From Neocallimastix lanati (nom. inval.) (lineage: Eukaryota; Neocallimastigomycota; Neocallimastigomycetes; Neocallimastigales; Neocallimastigaceae), in assembly GCA_016946835.1 (NCBI GenBank), contig JACVTC010000355.1:1-39614 (forward strand): 39,614 nucleotides of DNA, read 5' to 3'. Within the stretch, counting starts at the first letter, position 1. Every line of letters starts with the position of its first letter. Under the pieces are notes generated by a model, which saw nothing but the letters and a program-made list of their open reading frames with translations, did no database searches and had not been told where the DNA came from. A program made the translations under genes and the position numbers. Below are positions 1-8,845 of the stretch, piece after piece.

Positions 1-456
1 GACCTGGTTAAAGATGTTGCCAATATAGAAGTCAAACTTAAACTGGCACACTTATTGGACTTATGTCCTAAATTTCGTACCGGGTTTAACAAAGAACAAA
101 AATTAATTAAAGTACCAGTAAAGAATTTTTAATAAATGCTTTATCATTATTAAGCGACTATAAAGTTATCAAAGTAAATGGTACTATTGAAGGATCCTAC
201 GCAGAAATATTCTTAGACTCTTGTGCAAGTGTTAATTTAATTACTGCTGCTGCATTCGAGAAGTATAAAATAAATAAAACGGCCGTTGGAACTATTTCGG
301 AAAGAATATTCCAGGCTTATTCTAATAATTATATTTCTTCGGATGTATACGAATTAGAAATTGAAATAGGCGGCTACACTTTCAAAGACTATTTCAGAAA
401 ATAGAAAAAGATGATTTTCGACGTGTTAATTGGTATTGACACGCTTAAGAAAATAG
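1..456 (+). pseudogene. Cys-0: decayed Ty3/gypsy fragment (linker and protease)
   Basis: Translated pieces match the linker/protease junction of Cys-1: a segment ending LLDLCPKFRTGF corresponds to LLDLFPKFRSEF in Cys-1, and a second segment carries the protease-like motif FLDSCASVNLI and then LIGIDTLK. The two segments are in different frames, with a TAA at 130-132. A further in-frame TAG sits near 400, where Cys-1 reads FRKIDKDD. Homology ends abruptly at about 456, where the Chr-1 LTR begins, and the remainder is not found on the far side of Chr-1. The fragment also runs off the left window edge. It is therefore a non-functional remnant of an element in the same lineage as Cys-1 and Cys-2. 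Confidence 0.85.
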
Positions 457-1101
457 TATAACAAAATATTATAATAAATATAATAACACTCAAAAAAAAC
501 AAAAATTATTTTATTTTTTATTTATTTTTTTTTCTTTTATTATAATTATTTTATTAATTATATTTATTATAATACTATAAGCCGCAAGGGTTGATATAGT
601 ATTAATATTAAAAAAAGTTTTATTAAAAAATTAAGTTTTATTAACTAAACAAAATTAAAATAAAAAACACAAAGAAAAGAATATTTGTTAATAAGAATTT
701 TACTCATATTTATATTTTTTTCAAAAGTTAAAGTTATTAAAAAATAAAAATAAAAGTTTCTAAAAAGTTCTTAAAAATCGAAAAATTTAGAAAAAATAGA
801 AAACAATAGAATTAAGAATTTAATAGAATAAATTTTAATTAATTAAACACAAGAATTATCAAGAAATTCTAGTAATTTCTTGAACTATAAAGAATCTTCT
901 AGATATTTTTTAGAATAAAACTATAAAATAATAATAAATGTGAATCGAACCCTAAGTAGTTTGATTCATGGTATTAGTTACTAACAACTATACCAGAAAT
1001 AATATTTTTTTAAATTTTAATTATTGTGTTTTAAAACTTTATTGAAAATAAACTAAATATTTTAAAATAATAAAATAATTGTAATATTAATCTGCTGTTA
1101 T
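457..1101 (-). repeat. Chr-1 3' LTR
   Basis: This 645-bp repeat matches 6684-7244 almost base for base (about four differences by eye, mostly T-run length). Its last ~85 bp match 16458-16536 with many more differences. In sense (minus) orientation it holds a tRNA-like module near its 5' end, a TATA-like stretch, a GTGTTTTTTAT site complementary to the primer site, and a 9-bp hairpin AATACTATA/TATAGTATT at 571-603 with a GC-rich loop. Confidence 0.9.
942..995 (-). promoter_or_regulatory. tRNA-like Pol III module (box A + box B) in Chr-1 3' LTR
   Basis: Read on the minus strand, 995-985 is TGGTATAGTTG, a full match to the box A consensus TRGYNNARNNG. 950-942 is GTTCGATTC, a full match to box B GWTCRANNC. 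Start-to-start spacing is 45 nt, as in tRNA genes. Box A lies in a strong hairpin (TGGTATAGTT pairing with AACTAATACCA) that resembles a D-arm. The T-arm stem does not pair beyond the closing G-C and no acceptor stem is obvious, so this is not a functional tRNA. Transcription by Pol III is inferred. Confidence 0.7.
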
Positions 1102-1137
1102 TAACTCTCTCCTTTAGAGACGGATTCCAGGACGTCT
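1102..1137 (-). promoter_or_regulatory. Chr-1 polypurine tract with upstream hairpin
   Basis: In sense orientation the 3' LTR is preceded by CTAAAGGAGAGAG, a polypurine tract expected to prime plus-strand DNA synthesis. Immediately before it is a hairpin with stem AGACG/CGTCT (1118-1122 and 1133-1137) and a 10-nt loop. The other four Ty3 elements have a similar hairpin in the same place. Confidence 0.75.
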
Positions 1138-1144
1138 TAGGGTT

Positions 1145-1296
1145 TGGTTGATTTGGAAATTTTTGTGGAATTCGGCAAGAAGTTTATTGCAATGAAGGAT
1201 CTAAAGGTTCCAATGAGTTTTTCAGAATCATCATAACCTTGTCCAATGAATTAAATATTTAATTTTGTTATGAATTTCTTTGAATCAAGAATAGAT
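1145..1296 (-). pseudogene. Chr-1 chromodomain remnant
   Basis: Downstream of the C-terminal ORF the sense strand still encodes chromodomain-like words, but in different frames: VESILDSKKF directly after the EYE that ends the previous frame, then IHWTRL, then GYDDSE. Chr-3 has the same domain (EYEVEQILDKR then YLIKWKGYP). At least two frameshifts and a stop disrupt it here, so no chromodomain can be made. The domain normally follows integrase and guides integration by binding modified histones. Confidence 0.65.
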
Positions 1297-1650
1297 TCAA
1301 CCTTCATATTCTTTTTCTCCATTAAGTATAATAGGTTTTGGAGTTGGGATATTTCTTTCTGTAAATTCATTTTCATAGGCTGGCTCCAGAAGTGAAACGT
1401 TTGGAAAACTGGAAAGACCCCTAAAAGAGTTTGGTAACTTTAATTTATAACTTACATCTGAAATTTTCTTTAAAATAGTAAATGGACCAGATTTCTTAGG
1501 AGCAAGTTTACCTTTTTTATTATTTATTAAATCATTCCTTAACAGCCAAACTTTTGAGCCAACTTTAAACTCAGGCGGAGACATATGTTTATCATCATAA
1601 TATTTTTTTTGAAAATTAACTGCACTTTGAAGATTTCTCTTTAAGTACAT
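1297..1650 (-). pseudogene. Chr-1 integrase C-terminus (GPY/F module), frameshifted from main ORF
   Basis: This 117-residue frame continues the integrase of the main ORF. It contains the spacer KKYYDDKHMSPPEFKVG, then KVWLL and the GPY/F-type module SGPFTILKKISDVSYKLKLP, ending near EYEG. It overlaps the main ORF by 35 bp in another frame. At the junction the sense strand reads GAGAAATCTTC where the aligned protein expects GAGAATCTTC, so a single inserted A explains the break. The apparent ATG at 1650 is internal and unlikely to be a real start. It ends at a premature stop before the chromodomain. Confidence 0.85.
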
Positions 1651-4600
1651 TTCTTAATTCTTTTAAGTCTTTAGCAATAATTTCAGCACGAGGGACAATA
1701 GAAACATCTGGAGTAGAAGGATCAAATTTAGGATTGAACCCATAATTAAGAAAGAAAGGAGTAGCATTTGCAGATTCTTGTATTGTGTTATTGTAAGCAA
1801 ATTCTGCAAGAGATAAATATTCTATCCAATTATTTTGTTGATAATTAACATAACATCTTAAGTATTGTTCAAGTATTGCGTTTACCCTCTCCGTTTGACC
1901 ATTAGTTTGCTGATGATGAGCAGATGATAAACAAAGATCAACATGAAGTAAATTAAATAATCTATTCCAAAATTTAGAAGTAAACTGAGTACCTCTATCC
2001 GACACAATATCCTTTGGCAGACCATGAAGTTTGAAAATAGAATTAAGAAATTGTTCAGCACAATCCTCAGCAGAGGGAACTGATTTAAAGGGAACAAAAT
2101 GAGCCATCTTCGTAAAGCGATCAACTACGACAAGAATACAAGACATACCATTGGAAGAGGGAAGATCTGTTATAAAATCCATTGAAATTGATTCCCAAGG
2201 ATTATTGCCAATGGGTAAAGATTTAAGTAAACCGTAAGGTTTATGACGAGGAGCTTTTGAAGCGCAGCACACATTACAAGTACGAATATATTTTTTAATA
2301 TCCTTATGCATACCAGGCCACCAATAATTTCTAGAAACTAAGTCAGAGGTTTTATTTATGCCAAAGTGGCCAGCAGTAGGAGAATCATGACAAGAACAAA
2401 GAATTTTAAATCTAAGGCATTCAGGAATATAAATAAGATTGTCATATAAAAGAATACCATTGGAGAACGAAAGGAGATCAACCGAAGCAATGGGTTTCTC
2501 ATTAGCAGAAGGCTTTTCAAAATATATCTTAACATTATTAAAGAAAGGATCCTTGGAGTAACACTTTTTAATTTCATCTTGTAGATTTGATTCAATAGAG
2601 ATCCTTGAAGTAAAACAAAAATTTTCCGGTTTAAGTACTTGGTAAGGTTTAGCAGGTTCATGATTATCATAATCAGGACGGCGAGATAAAGCATCTGGCT
2701 TACCACCGCGAGAACCTGGACGATACTCAATTTGAAAGTCAAATCGAGTAAAGAACATTGACCATCTAATTAAACGTTGTGAAAGCTGTTCTGGTTTCTT
2801 AAAGTAGAGTAGATTTCTATGATCAGTAAGAACTTTAATAGTATTCTTAGCACCTTCTAAATAGTACCTCCAAGTTTCAAAAGCAGTCTTAATAGCAAGT
2901 AACTCTTTATCATAAATTGGATAATTGCATTCAGCAGAGGTAAAAGCTCTAGAATAGAAAGCAATTGGATGAAGCTTATTATCTTTAGAGCTAACTTGGG
3001 ATAAAATACATCCAAGCGCAAAATTACTTGCATCCGTTTCAACAAAAAATTGAGAATTAGGATCAGCAGGAATAAGGATGGGAGCAGAAGTAAAAGAACG
3101 TTTAAGAAGTTCAAAGGAGTCATTAGCATCTTTTGACCAAACAAAAGGAACATTTTTTCTTGTAAGTTTATTAAGAGGATAAGCAATTTTAGCAAAATTT
3201 TTTATAAAGCGTCTGTAGAAATTGGCTAGGCCAAGAAACGATTGAACTTCTTTAACTGTAGTTGGAGCAGGCCAATCTAAAATAGCTGAGACTTTCTTAA
3301 TATCCATCTTAAGACCATCTGAAGATACATAATATCCTAAAAATTTAACTTCGAACTTATCAAACTCACATTTTTCAAGGTTAACATGTAAATGAAATTT
3401 CCTAAGTTGTAATAGTACTTTTTTAACGTGTAAATGATGTTCAGAAAGATCATCAGAAAAAATGATAATATCATCAATATAGGCATAACAAAATTTACCT
3501 AAATAGTCACTTAATGCAGTATCAATCATTCTTTGAAAACAGGCAGGTGCATTCTTGAAACCGAAAGGCATAACTCTAAATTCAAAGTGTCCTAAGCTAC
3601 ATACAAAAGCTGTTTTGTATTCATCTCCAGACCTGATACGAATTTGGAAGTAAGCAGATTTTAAATCAAGCTTTGAGTAATACTTATGACCAGGAGCTTT
3701 ATTAAAAATAACAGTTGTTAAAGGCATAGGATAACTATCTCTAATGGTGATTTCATTAAGTTTCCTAAGATCAATATACATACGTAACTCACCATTATCT
3801 TTTGGAGCAAATAAAATTGGATGACCAGCTTCTGATTTTGACCTAACAATAAAACCGTATTTTAAATAGTCTTTAATAATTTTTTCTAAAGCTATTTCTT
3901 CGGGAATTGTAAGGGGATAAATTGCACTATAATATAACTTAGTATTAGGTTTAAGGTCAATAGCACAATCAAAACTAGAATGAGGAGGTAAGATTTTAGC
4001 TTCTTCTTCACTAAATACATCAGAGAATTCTAGATAAATGGCGGGAAGTGTTTTATTTGGAGTATCCATGTTTGGGGAAGAGGCAATTGAATTCTTCAAC
4101 ACGGAAGGAGAAATAGAAGAATTATCAAACAAAGAATTATTAGGGGTGCATGAACTGGAATAGGCTGGTTTCGAAGAGATAGAGTCGGAAGTATTCGAAG
4201 TAAGAGAAAGTGAAGTAGAGTTAACCGAGGTCGAGGGTACTGATTCAACAAAGGAAGAATCTGACGCATTGTTATTACTATTGCAAAAGCTTAAAATATT
4301 ATTGTTGAAATCAATTGATGATTTATTTTTTTTAAGAAATCTAGAACCAATTAAGCACTCAAATTTGTCGTTCAAATCAATAACAAAAAATTCTGTTAAG
4401 ACCTGAAGGTTACTAACTTTAAATAATATTGGTATAGTTTTACCAACAACGTCTTTGCCACCACCAATACCAGTAATGTTATCAGCTTCTAAATTATCAT
4501 GTACAAGCTTAAAATTATTAATTTTAGCAAAATTACTATCCATAAGATTCAAGTCGGAGCCGGAATCTATAAGAGCCTTAGCTTTAATCCATTTATTTTT

Positions 4601-5446
4601 GTAGTTAAAGGAACACTTAATAATACAATCTTTATTAAATTTCTTAGAAGAATTAGATCTAGCCATATGGGAGGAGCCAGGTTTATTTGCTCGCTTTGGA
4701 CAATTTATTAACTTATGGCCTGATTGTCCACAATATAGACAAAGCCCTTCTTTAATTCTTCTTGCTCTTTCTTCAGGGGATAAATGAGAGTAATTTGAAT
4801 CATTATTTGATTTGAAAAAAGAATTAGAATTGGCGTTTCTATTATTACTAGAGTTAAATCTATAATACTTCCTATTATTACGAGAATTATTATTATTATT
4901 ACTGTTATTTCTAGAATTGTAATTGTTGATCGTTGCGAATCGAGTCATTTGATGATCTATACGATTGGTAATTCGCATTAGTTCACTTAATTTGGCAGGA
5001 GGAGGGAACAAACTAATTACTCTTTCTTGAAGTCTTGGTAGCAATCCTTCAATATAAACATCCATTAAGGCAAATTCATTCCAGTCCGTTTTTTCCGAAA
5101 GCCTACGGAATTCATTATTGTAATCAGTGACTTTACCATATGCTTTTTGCTTAATATGCATAAGAGCTTGATTACAATTAAAAACTGCATCTACGTCACT
5201 GAATCTATCCTTCATAAGTTCAATGAAAGCGTTAAAATCGTCAAGGACTGGGTTATTTTCATTCATCAAGTCTGCAGCCCAATCCATAGCTTCATCTCTT
5301 AACAAAGTGATGGTATAAGCTACTTTTAACGGATCATTGGTGAAATATTCAGGACGAAGTGCAATGGCTAACCCAACATAAGCTAAAAATCCCTTGAGCT
5401 TAGCTGAATCGCCATTAAAATGAAAATCGTTTGATGAAGAAGACAT
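1616..5446 (-). CDS. Chr-1 Gag-Pol polyprotein (Ty3/gypsy chromovirus)
   Basis: This 1276-residue single ORF encodes capsid, nucleocapsid, protease, reverse transcriptase, RNase H and integrase of an LTR retrotransposon. In order: Gag capsid (about 1-230), CCHC zinc knuckle CLYCGQSGHKLINCP (residues 236-249), protease ALIDSGSDLNLMD (Asp294), RT with LDLKSAY (Asp594) and YIDD (Asp658/659), RNase H TDAS (Asp806), KELL and TDH, and integrase HHCC finger (residues 1020-1060) with D1090, D1150 and E1186, a D,D(35)E spacing. All catalytic residues are present. Gag and Pol are fused in one frame, as in Tf1-like chromoviruses. A one-base insertion near 1635 removes the last part of integrase and the chromodomain, so the copy is probably not autonomous. 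The start is the first ATG after the leader. Confidence 0.92.
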   Translation of the reverse strand: MSSSSNDFHFNGDSAKLKGFLAYVGLAIALRPEYFTNDPLKVAYTITLLRDEAMDWAADLMNENNPVLDDFNAFIELMKDRFSDVDAVFNCNQALMHIKQKAYGKVTDYNNEFRRLSEKTDWNEFALMDVYIEGLLPRLQERVISLFPPPAKLSELMRITNRIDHQMTRFATINNYNSRNNSNNNNNSRNNRKYYRFNSSNNRNANSNSFFKSNNDSNYSHLSPEERARRIKEGLCLYCGQSGHKLINCPKRANKPGSSHMARSNSSKKFNKDCIIKCSFNYKNKWIKAKALIDSGSDLNLMDSNFAKINNFKLVHDNLEADNITGIGGGKDVVGKTIPILFKVSNLQVLTEFFVIDLNDKFECLIGSRFLKKNKSSIDFNNNILSFCNSNNNASDSSFVESVPSTSVNSTSLSLTSNTSDSISSKPAYSSSCTPNNSLFDNSSISPSVLKNSIASSPNMDTPNKTLPAIYLEFSDVFSEEEAKILPPHSSFDCAIDLKPNTKLYYSAIYPLTIPEEIALEKIIKDYLKYGFIVRSKSEAGHPILFAPKDNGELRMYIDLRKLNEITIRDSYPMPLTTVIFNKAPGHKYYSKLDLKSAYFQIRIRSGDEYKTAFVCSLGHFEFRVMPFGFKNAPACFQRMIDTALSDYLGKFCYAYIDDIIIFSDDLSEHHLHVKKVLLQLRKFHLHVNLEKCEFDKFEVKFLGYYVSSDGLKMDIKKVSAILDWPAPTTVKEVQSFLGLANFYRRFIKNFAKIAYPLNKLTRKNVPFVWSKDANDSFELLKRSFTSAPILIPADPNSQFFVETDASNFALGCILSQVSSKDNKLHPIAFYSRAFTSAECNYPIYDKELLAIKTAFETWRYYLEGAKNTIKVLTDHRNLLYFKKPEQLSQRLIRWSMFFTRFDFQIEYRPGSRGGKPDALSRRPDYDNHEPAKPYQVLKPENFCFTSRISIESNLQDEIKKCYSKDPFFNNVKIYFEKPSANEKPIASVDLLSFSNGILLYDNLIYIPECLRFKILCSCHDSPTAGHFGINKTSDLVSRNYWWPGMHKDIKKYIRTCNVCCASKAPRHKPYGLLKSLPIGNNPWESISMDFITDLPSSNGMSCILVVVDRFTKMAHFVPFKSVPSAEDCAEQFLNSIFKLHGLPKDIVSDRGTQFTSKFWNRLFNLLHVDLCLSSAHHQQTNGQTERVNAILEQYLRCYVNYQQNNWIEYLSLAEFAYNNTIQESANATPFFLNYGFNPKFDPSTPDVSIVPRAEIIAKDLKELRNVLKEKSSKCS

Positions 5447-5534
5447 TGAAAGAATTATTAAATTATAAACAAGTTTAAGAATTGCAATAGGAAGATTTAT
5501 TTAATATTATCACTATTATTATTATTATTATTAT

Positions 5535-5578
<44 letters not shown>

Positions 5579-5840
5579 TGCTCCCGAATGAAAATTGTAA
5601 TGATAAAGAATTATAAATTATTATTTTTCTAGGCTTTTAATTTAATTGCTGATTTAAATTTTTTTTTTTTTAAATTTAATTTGGTAAATATAATAACTAG
5701 ACTAAATTTCACTCTTTTATGCCTTACAACAAAATAAAAAACCGGCAAGAGTTACTAACTAGAGGTATATACTAGACCTCAAAATAAAAAATTATAAACT
5801 ATATATTTTAAAGTCGCTTTACCTTCACGACCAACCTATA

Positions 5841-5887
5841 GCCTTCGGTGACTATAGTTCCTTATTCGCCAGAGCTTATTCGAATAG
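5841..5887 (-). other. Conserved leader block shared with Cys-2
   Basis: On the plus strand CTTCGGTGA, GTTC-TTATTCGCCAG-GCT and TCGAATAG occur here (5843-5887) and again in the Cys-2 leader (29991-30060), though the two elements belong to different lineages. In sense orientation CACCGAAGG is the loop of a hairpin closed by CTATAG/CTATAG here and by CTTAT/ATAAG in Cys-2, which suggests a conserved RNA fold. Function is unknown; packaging, dimerisation or translation control are options. Confidence 0.6.
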
Positions 5888-6138
5888 AGCAACCACCGAA
5901 CTGTTGAAGTTGGTTGGTAGGATGTGGCTTTCGTTTAATCCACACGCTCTTCACGCCCTAGGGGTATGAAGCCCGTTTATATTCGAATAATTAACGGCTA
6001 TAGTTTCTAACCTACTGAAACTAGTTACTAACCGCCGAAACTCTGTTTATGAGCTCTAATCGCTCCTAGTATATTTAAATATTATATTTACCTGTAATAT
6101 TCTTTAAAAAGTCTCAAGAACTGTAGAACTTCTTAAAG

Positions 6139-6171
<33 letters not shown>

Positions 6172-6280
6172 TCAAAAAATTTTTTTTTTTTTCGCCTAGA
6201 TAGATTTTGGTATTATTGTGAGTTTGCTATTAATACCAAAAACCGAGAATTTTATTTTTTAAAGAAAAAAAAAAAGTAGA

Positions 6281-6600
6281 TTCAAGAAGCAAGGCTGAAC
6301 CCAAAGAAGATATCAGAGACTAAGAGAAGAAGAGATTTTGTCCAAAAGTAGAAACCAAGAATCAGAAACCCGAAACCAATGGAAACAAAAACCAAGTCCA
6401 AAACTAAGAAATCTGAAACCAATGGAAACAGAAACCAAGACCAAAAATAAGAAATCCAAGGCAAACAGAAAGAATCTAACCAAAAGTGGAAACCTGAAGC
6501 CAATAAGATAAGTAGCCAAACAGAAACCAAAAACAAAGGAAACAGAAAATCCGAGAGATTCAAAAAATAAAGTCCAAAAAGAAAACAAAAAGGCAGTAGA
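6281..6600. repeat. Minisatellite in Chr-1 leader
   Basis: Degenerate repeats of a unit close to 43 bp, with GAAACCAATGGAAAC followed by AAACCAAG and AAATAAGAAATC. The clearest pair spans about 6370-6460. Purines dominate the plus strand. Confidence 0.7.
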
Positions 6601-6672
6601 CACTAATTCCAAAAGAAGGCTTCAAACCAAACAAAAGGGTAGATATATCAAGGCACGGCGTCTAAATCTTGG

Positions 6673-6683
6673 GTGTTTTTTAT
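6673..6683 (-). promoter_or_regulatory. Chr-1 putative self-priming primer-binding site
   Basis: Directly after the 5' LTR the sense strand reads ATAAAAAACAC. This is perfectly complementary to GTGTTTTTTAT inside the LTR (plus 6886-6896; also 660-670), which lies about 44 nt downstream of a sense TATA-like stretch (TATAAATATG, plus 6931-6940). No TGG-starting tRNA site is seen. This arrangement matches Tf1-type self-priming, where the 5' end of the RNA anneals to the primer site. Confidence 0.65.
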
Positions 6684-7244
6684 TATAACAAAATATTATA
6701 ATAAATATAATAACACTCAAAAAAAACAAAAATTATTTTATTTTTTATTTATTTTCTTTCTTTTATTATAATTATTTTATTAATTATATTTATTATAATA
6801 CTATAAGCCGCAAGGGTTGATATAGTATTAATATTAAAAAAAGTTTTATTAAAAAATTAAGTTTTATTAACTAAACAAAATTAAAATAAAAAACACAAAG
6901 AAAAGAATATTTGTTAATAAGAATTTTACTCATATTTATATTTTTTTCAAAAGTTAAAGTTATTAAAAAATAAAAATAAAAGTTTCTAAAAAGTTCTTAA
7001 AAATCGAAAAATTTAGAAAAAATAGAAAACAATAGAATTAAGAATTTAATAGAATAAATTTTAATTAATTAAACACAAGAATTATCAAGAAATTCTAGTA
7101 ATTTCTTGAACTATAAAGAATCTTCTAGATATTTTTTAGAATAAAACTATAAAATAATAATAAATGTGAATCGAACCCTAAGTAGTTTGATTCATGGTAT
7201 TAGTTACTAACAACTATACCAGAAATAATATTTTTTAAATTTAA
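6684..7244 (-). repeat. Chr-1 5' LTR, first part (interrupted by Cys-1)
   Basis: Direct repeat of 457-1017. It is broken after 7244 by the Cys-1 insertion and resumes at 16458. The last four bases TTAA (7241-7244) are the Cys-1 target-site duplication. Confidence 0.9.
7168..7221 (-). promoter_or_regulatory. tRNA-like Pol III module in Chr-1 5' LTR
   Basis: Same module as at 942-995: box A at 7221-7211, box B at 7176-7168 on the minus strand, 45 nt apart. The Cys-1 target-site duplication lies 20-23 bp upstream of box A, where a Pol III start site would be expected. Confidence 0.7.
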
Positions 7245-7863
7245 TGATGCATGTCCAATAAAAATAATAGAAAATAATAGAAAAATTATTTAGAAAAATT
7301 ATTAATATAAATATTTATTAAAAATTTATTTTATATAATGAATCTTAAAATATATTATTAATATATTATTAAAGATAATTTATTATTATTAATTATTAAA
7401 ATATTAAATTAAATAATAATATTAAAAAATATTAAAAGAATTGTTGATAATATAGTAAAATTAGTTATATTAATTATAACGGAGATTGAATGTTTAATTA
7501 AATTGATGTTAATATTAAAATAATTTTTAAATAATGTTAAACAATATGAATTAATAGTTATAAGTAAAAAGTTATGAATATTTATATTTATTAATTAATT
7601 TTAGTGTTTCGATAAATAAAATTTATAAAATTAGTAAAAAATATAATTATGAAAATAATTTATAAATAAATATTTTCTTTTTTTTTAAGGAATAATAATA
7701 AAACATGTATTTTTTTTTTTATGATAAAATATAATAAATAAAATAATAAAAGATAAATAAATAAAAAGTAAATATAATTATTGTAATATAATATTCTTGG
7801 AGTAATTCCCTTTTGCACAAACGCCCAACTAACATATACGGTATTTAATAAAATATCGTATCA
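7245..7863 (+). repeat. Cys-1 5' LTR
   Basis: A 619-bp repeat starting TGATGCATGTCC. It ends in an imperfect 11-bp hairpin (ATACGGTATTT/AAATATCGTAT) finishing in TCA. It is paired with 15836-16453. Confidence 0.95.
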
Positions 7864-7904
7864 AAAATGGTGGAGAATCCGGGCGTGCAAACCAAGAATA
7901 TTAT
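7788..7904 (+). promoter_or_regulatory. Cys-1 primer-binding site and U5-leader stem
   Basis: TGGTGGAGAATCCGGG at 7868-7883, four bases after the LTR, is the complement of a tRNA 3' end (reading CCCGG, a 7-nt acceptor strand, then ACCA). I cannot name the tRNA. The site is bracketed by long complementarity: ATAATATTCTTGG (7788-7800) pairs with CCAAGAATATTAT (7892-7904), TTTGCA (7812-7817) with TGCAAA (7886-7891), and CGCCC (7822-7826) with GGGCG (7881-7885). That is 24 base pairs with bulges only on the U5 side. Retroviral U5-leader stems are comparable. Confidence 0.75.
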
Positions 7905-8075
7905 GAAATTTATATTTATATTGATATTTACTTTTTAAAAAATAAAGACAATTAAATAATTAATATTAAATTAAAATTAAATAATTAATTTTTTTATAAT
8001 ATTAATATATAAATTTATATAAAAAAAAAAAAAAAAAAAAAAACGCCTAAAATTATTATGATTATTATTAAATAA

Positions 8076-8233
8076 TAATTAAAGGTAACTGGGAGTTCGA
8101 ACCAGAATAAAAACGAATAAGTCTTTAATTATTATTATTAGTATAGTTAATTTTTTTTTTATTATCATCTTTATTAGTAATTAAAGACAACTGGGAATTC
8201 GGACCAGTATAAAAACGAATAAACCTTTAATTA
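8076..8233 (+). other. Duplicated two-tier hairpin in Cys-1 leader
   Basis: Two copies (8076-8131 and 8178-8233) each have a perfect outer stem TAATTAAAG/CTTTAATTA, an inner stem CTGG/CCAG, and the 3' strand ATAAAAACGAATAA. Differences between copies fall mainly in the inner loop (GAGTTCGAA versus GAATTCGGA), while both stems are retained. This suggests an RNA element such as a packaging or translation signal; its role is unknown. Confidence 0.65.
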
Positions 8234-8319
8234 AGAAATGATATTATAATAAAAAGTAGTAATAGTTTAATATAAAAATTAATATTAAATAATATTTTAT
8301 TAATAGTATATGTGATAAT

Positions 8320-8715
8320 ATTTAGAAAAAAAAATAATAGATAATATTTTAATAATAATAATAAATAATATTTTAGTAATGGTGAATTAAGTAATAATTA
8401 ATAATAATAAATGATATTTTAGTAATAGTGAATTAAGTAATAATTAATAATAATAAATAATATTTTAGTAATAGTGAATTAAGTAATAATTAATAATAAT
8501 AAATAATATTTTAGTAATAGTAATATTTTAGTAATAGTGTATAAAATAAGAATTAATAATAATAATAATAATAATTAAATGATATTTTAGTAATAGTGAA
8601 TTAAGTAATAATTAATAATAATAAATAATATTTTAGTAATAGTGAATTAATAATTAATAATAATAAATAATATTTTAATAATAGTAATATTTTAGTAATA
8701 GTATATAAAATAAGA

Positions 8716-8759
<44 letters not shown>

Positions 8760-8760
8760 T
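8320..8760 (+). repeat. 46-bp minisatellite and AAT microsatellite
   Basis: A unit of about 46 bp (AATGATATTTTAGTAATAGT then GAATTAAGTAATAATTAATA) is repeated five or more times. A longer variant is interspersed, and the array ends in (AAT)n. Confidence 0.85.
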
Positions 8761-8845
8761 AATAATAACAATAATAAAAATAATATTATTATACTCGTAA
8801 AAGTATATAAGAATATAATTTCAAATTAAAATAATAATTAGATAA

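Larger units (their letters stand above)
5447..6683 (-). other. Chr-1 5' leader (untranslated)
   Basis: No credible gene lies here. On the sense strand it contains a 40-nt poly(A) tract (T on plus, 5537-5576) about 90 nt before the Gag ATG, further A tracts (6141-6168, 6180-6192), a GC-richer structured block (5820-6065), a purine/pyrimidine-biased minisatellite (about 6281-6600) and the primer site. The two hydrophobic frames at 6282-6612 are by-products of the CT-rich repeat and I do not call them genes. Confidence 0.75.
457..7244 (-). mobile_element. Chr-1: Ty3/gypsy chromovirus, minus strand, main part
   Basis: The element is bounded by direct repeats at 457-1101 (3' LTR) and 6684-7244 continuing at 16458-16536 (5' LTR, split by Cys-1). 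It holds one long Gag-Pol ORF, a broken C-terminal piece and chromodomain remnant, a pre-PPT hairpin with PPT, and a 1.2-kb leader. LTR termini read ATAACA...TGTTAT rather than TG...CA. I find no target-site duplication: the left flank ends ATAGT and the right flank begins AAATA. It is close to complete but disabled near its 3' end. Confidence 0.9.
7905..8845 (+). other. Cys-1 5' leader (untranslated)
   Basis: There is no ORF of note. The leader contains a 23-nt poly(A) tract (8021-8043), a duplicated hairpin (8076-8233) and a 46-bp tandem repeat (about 8320-8720), followed by (AAT)n up to the Gag ATG. Confidence 0.8.

Noticed and set aside
5816-6065. A self-cleaving ribozyme (hammerhead type) in the Chr-1 leader
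   Set aside because: I looked for the CTGANGA...GAAA core in sense orientation and found only CTGGCGA, without the rest of the core.
6282-6612. Two overlapping minus-strand ORFs encoding hydrophobic Leu/Phe/Ser-rich proteins
   Set aside because: They lie in a CT-biased minisatellite of the Chr-1 leader. The hydrophobicity follows from the base composition, and no start context or homology is apparent.
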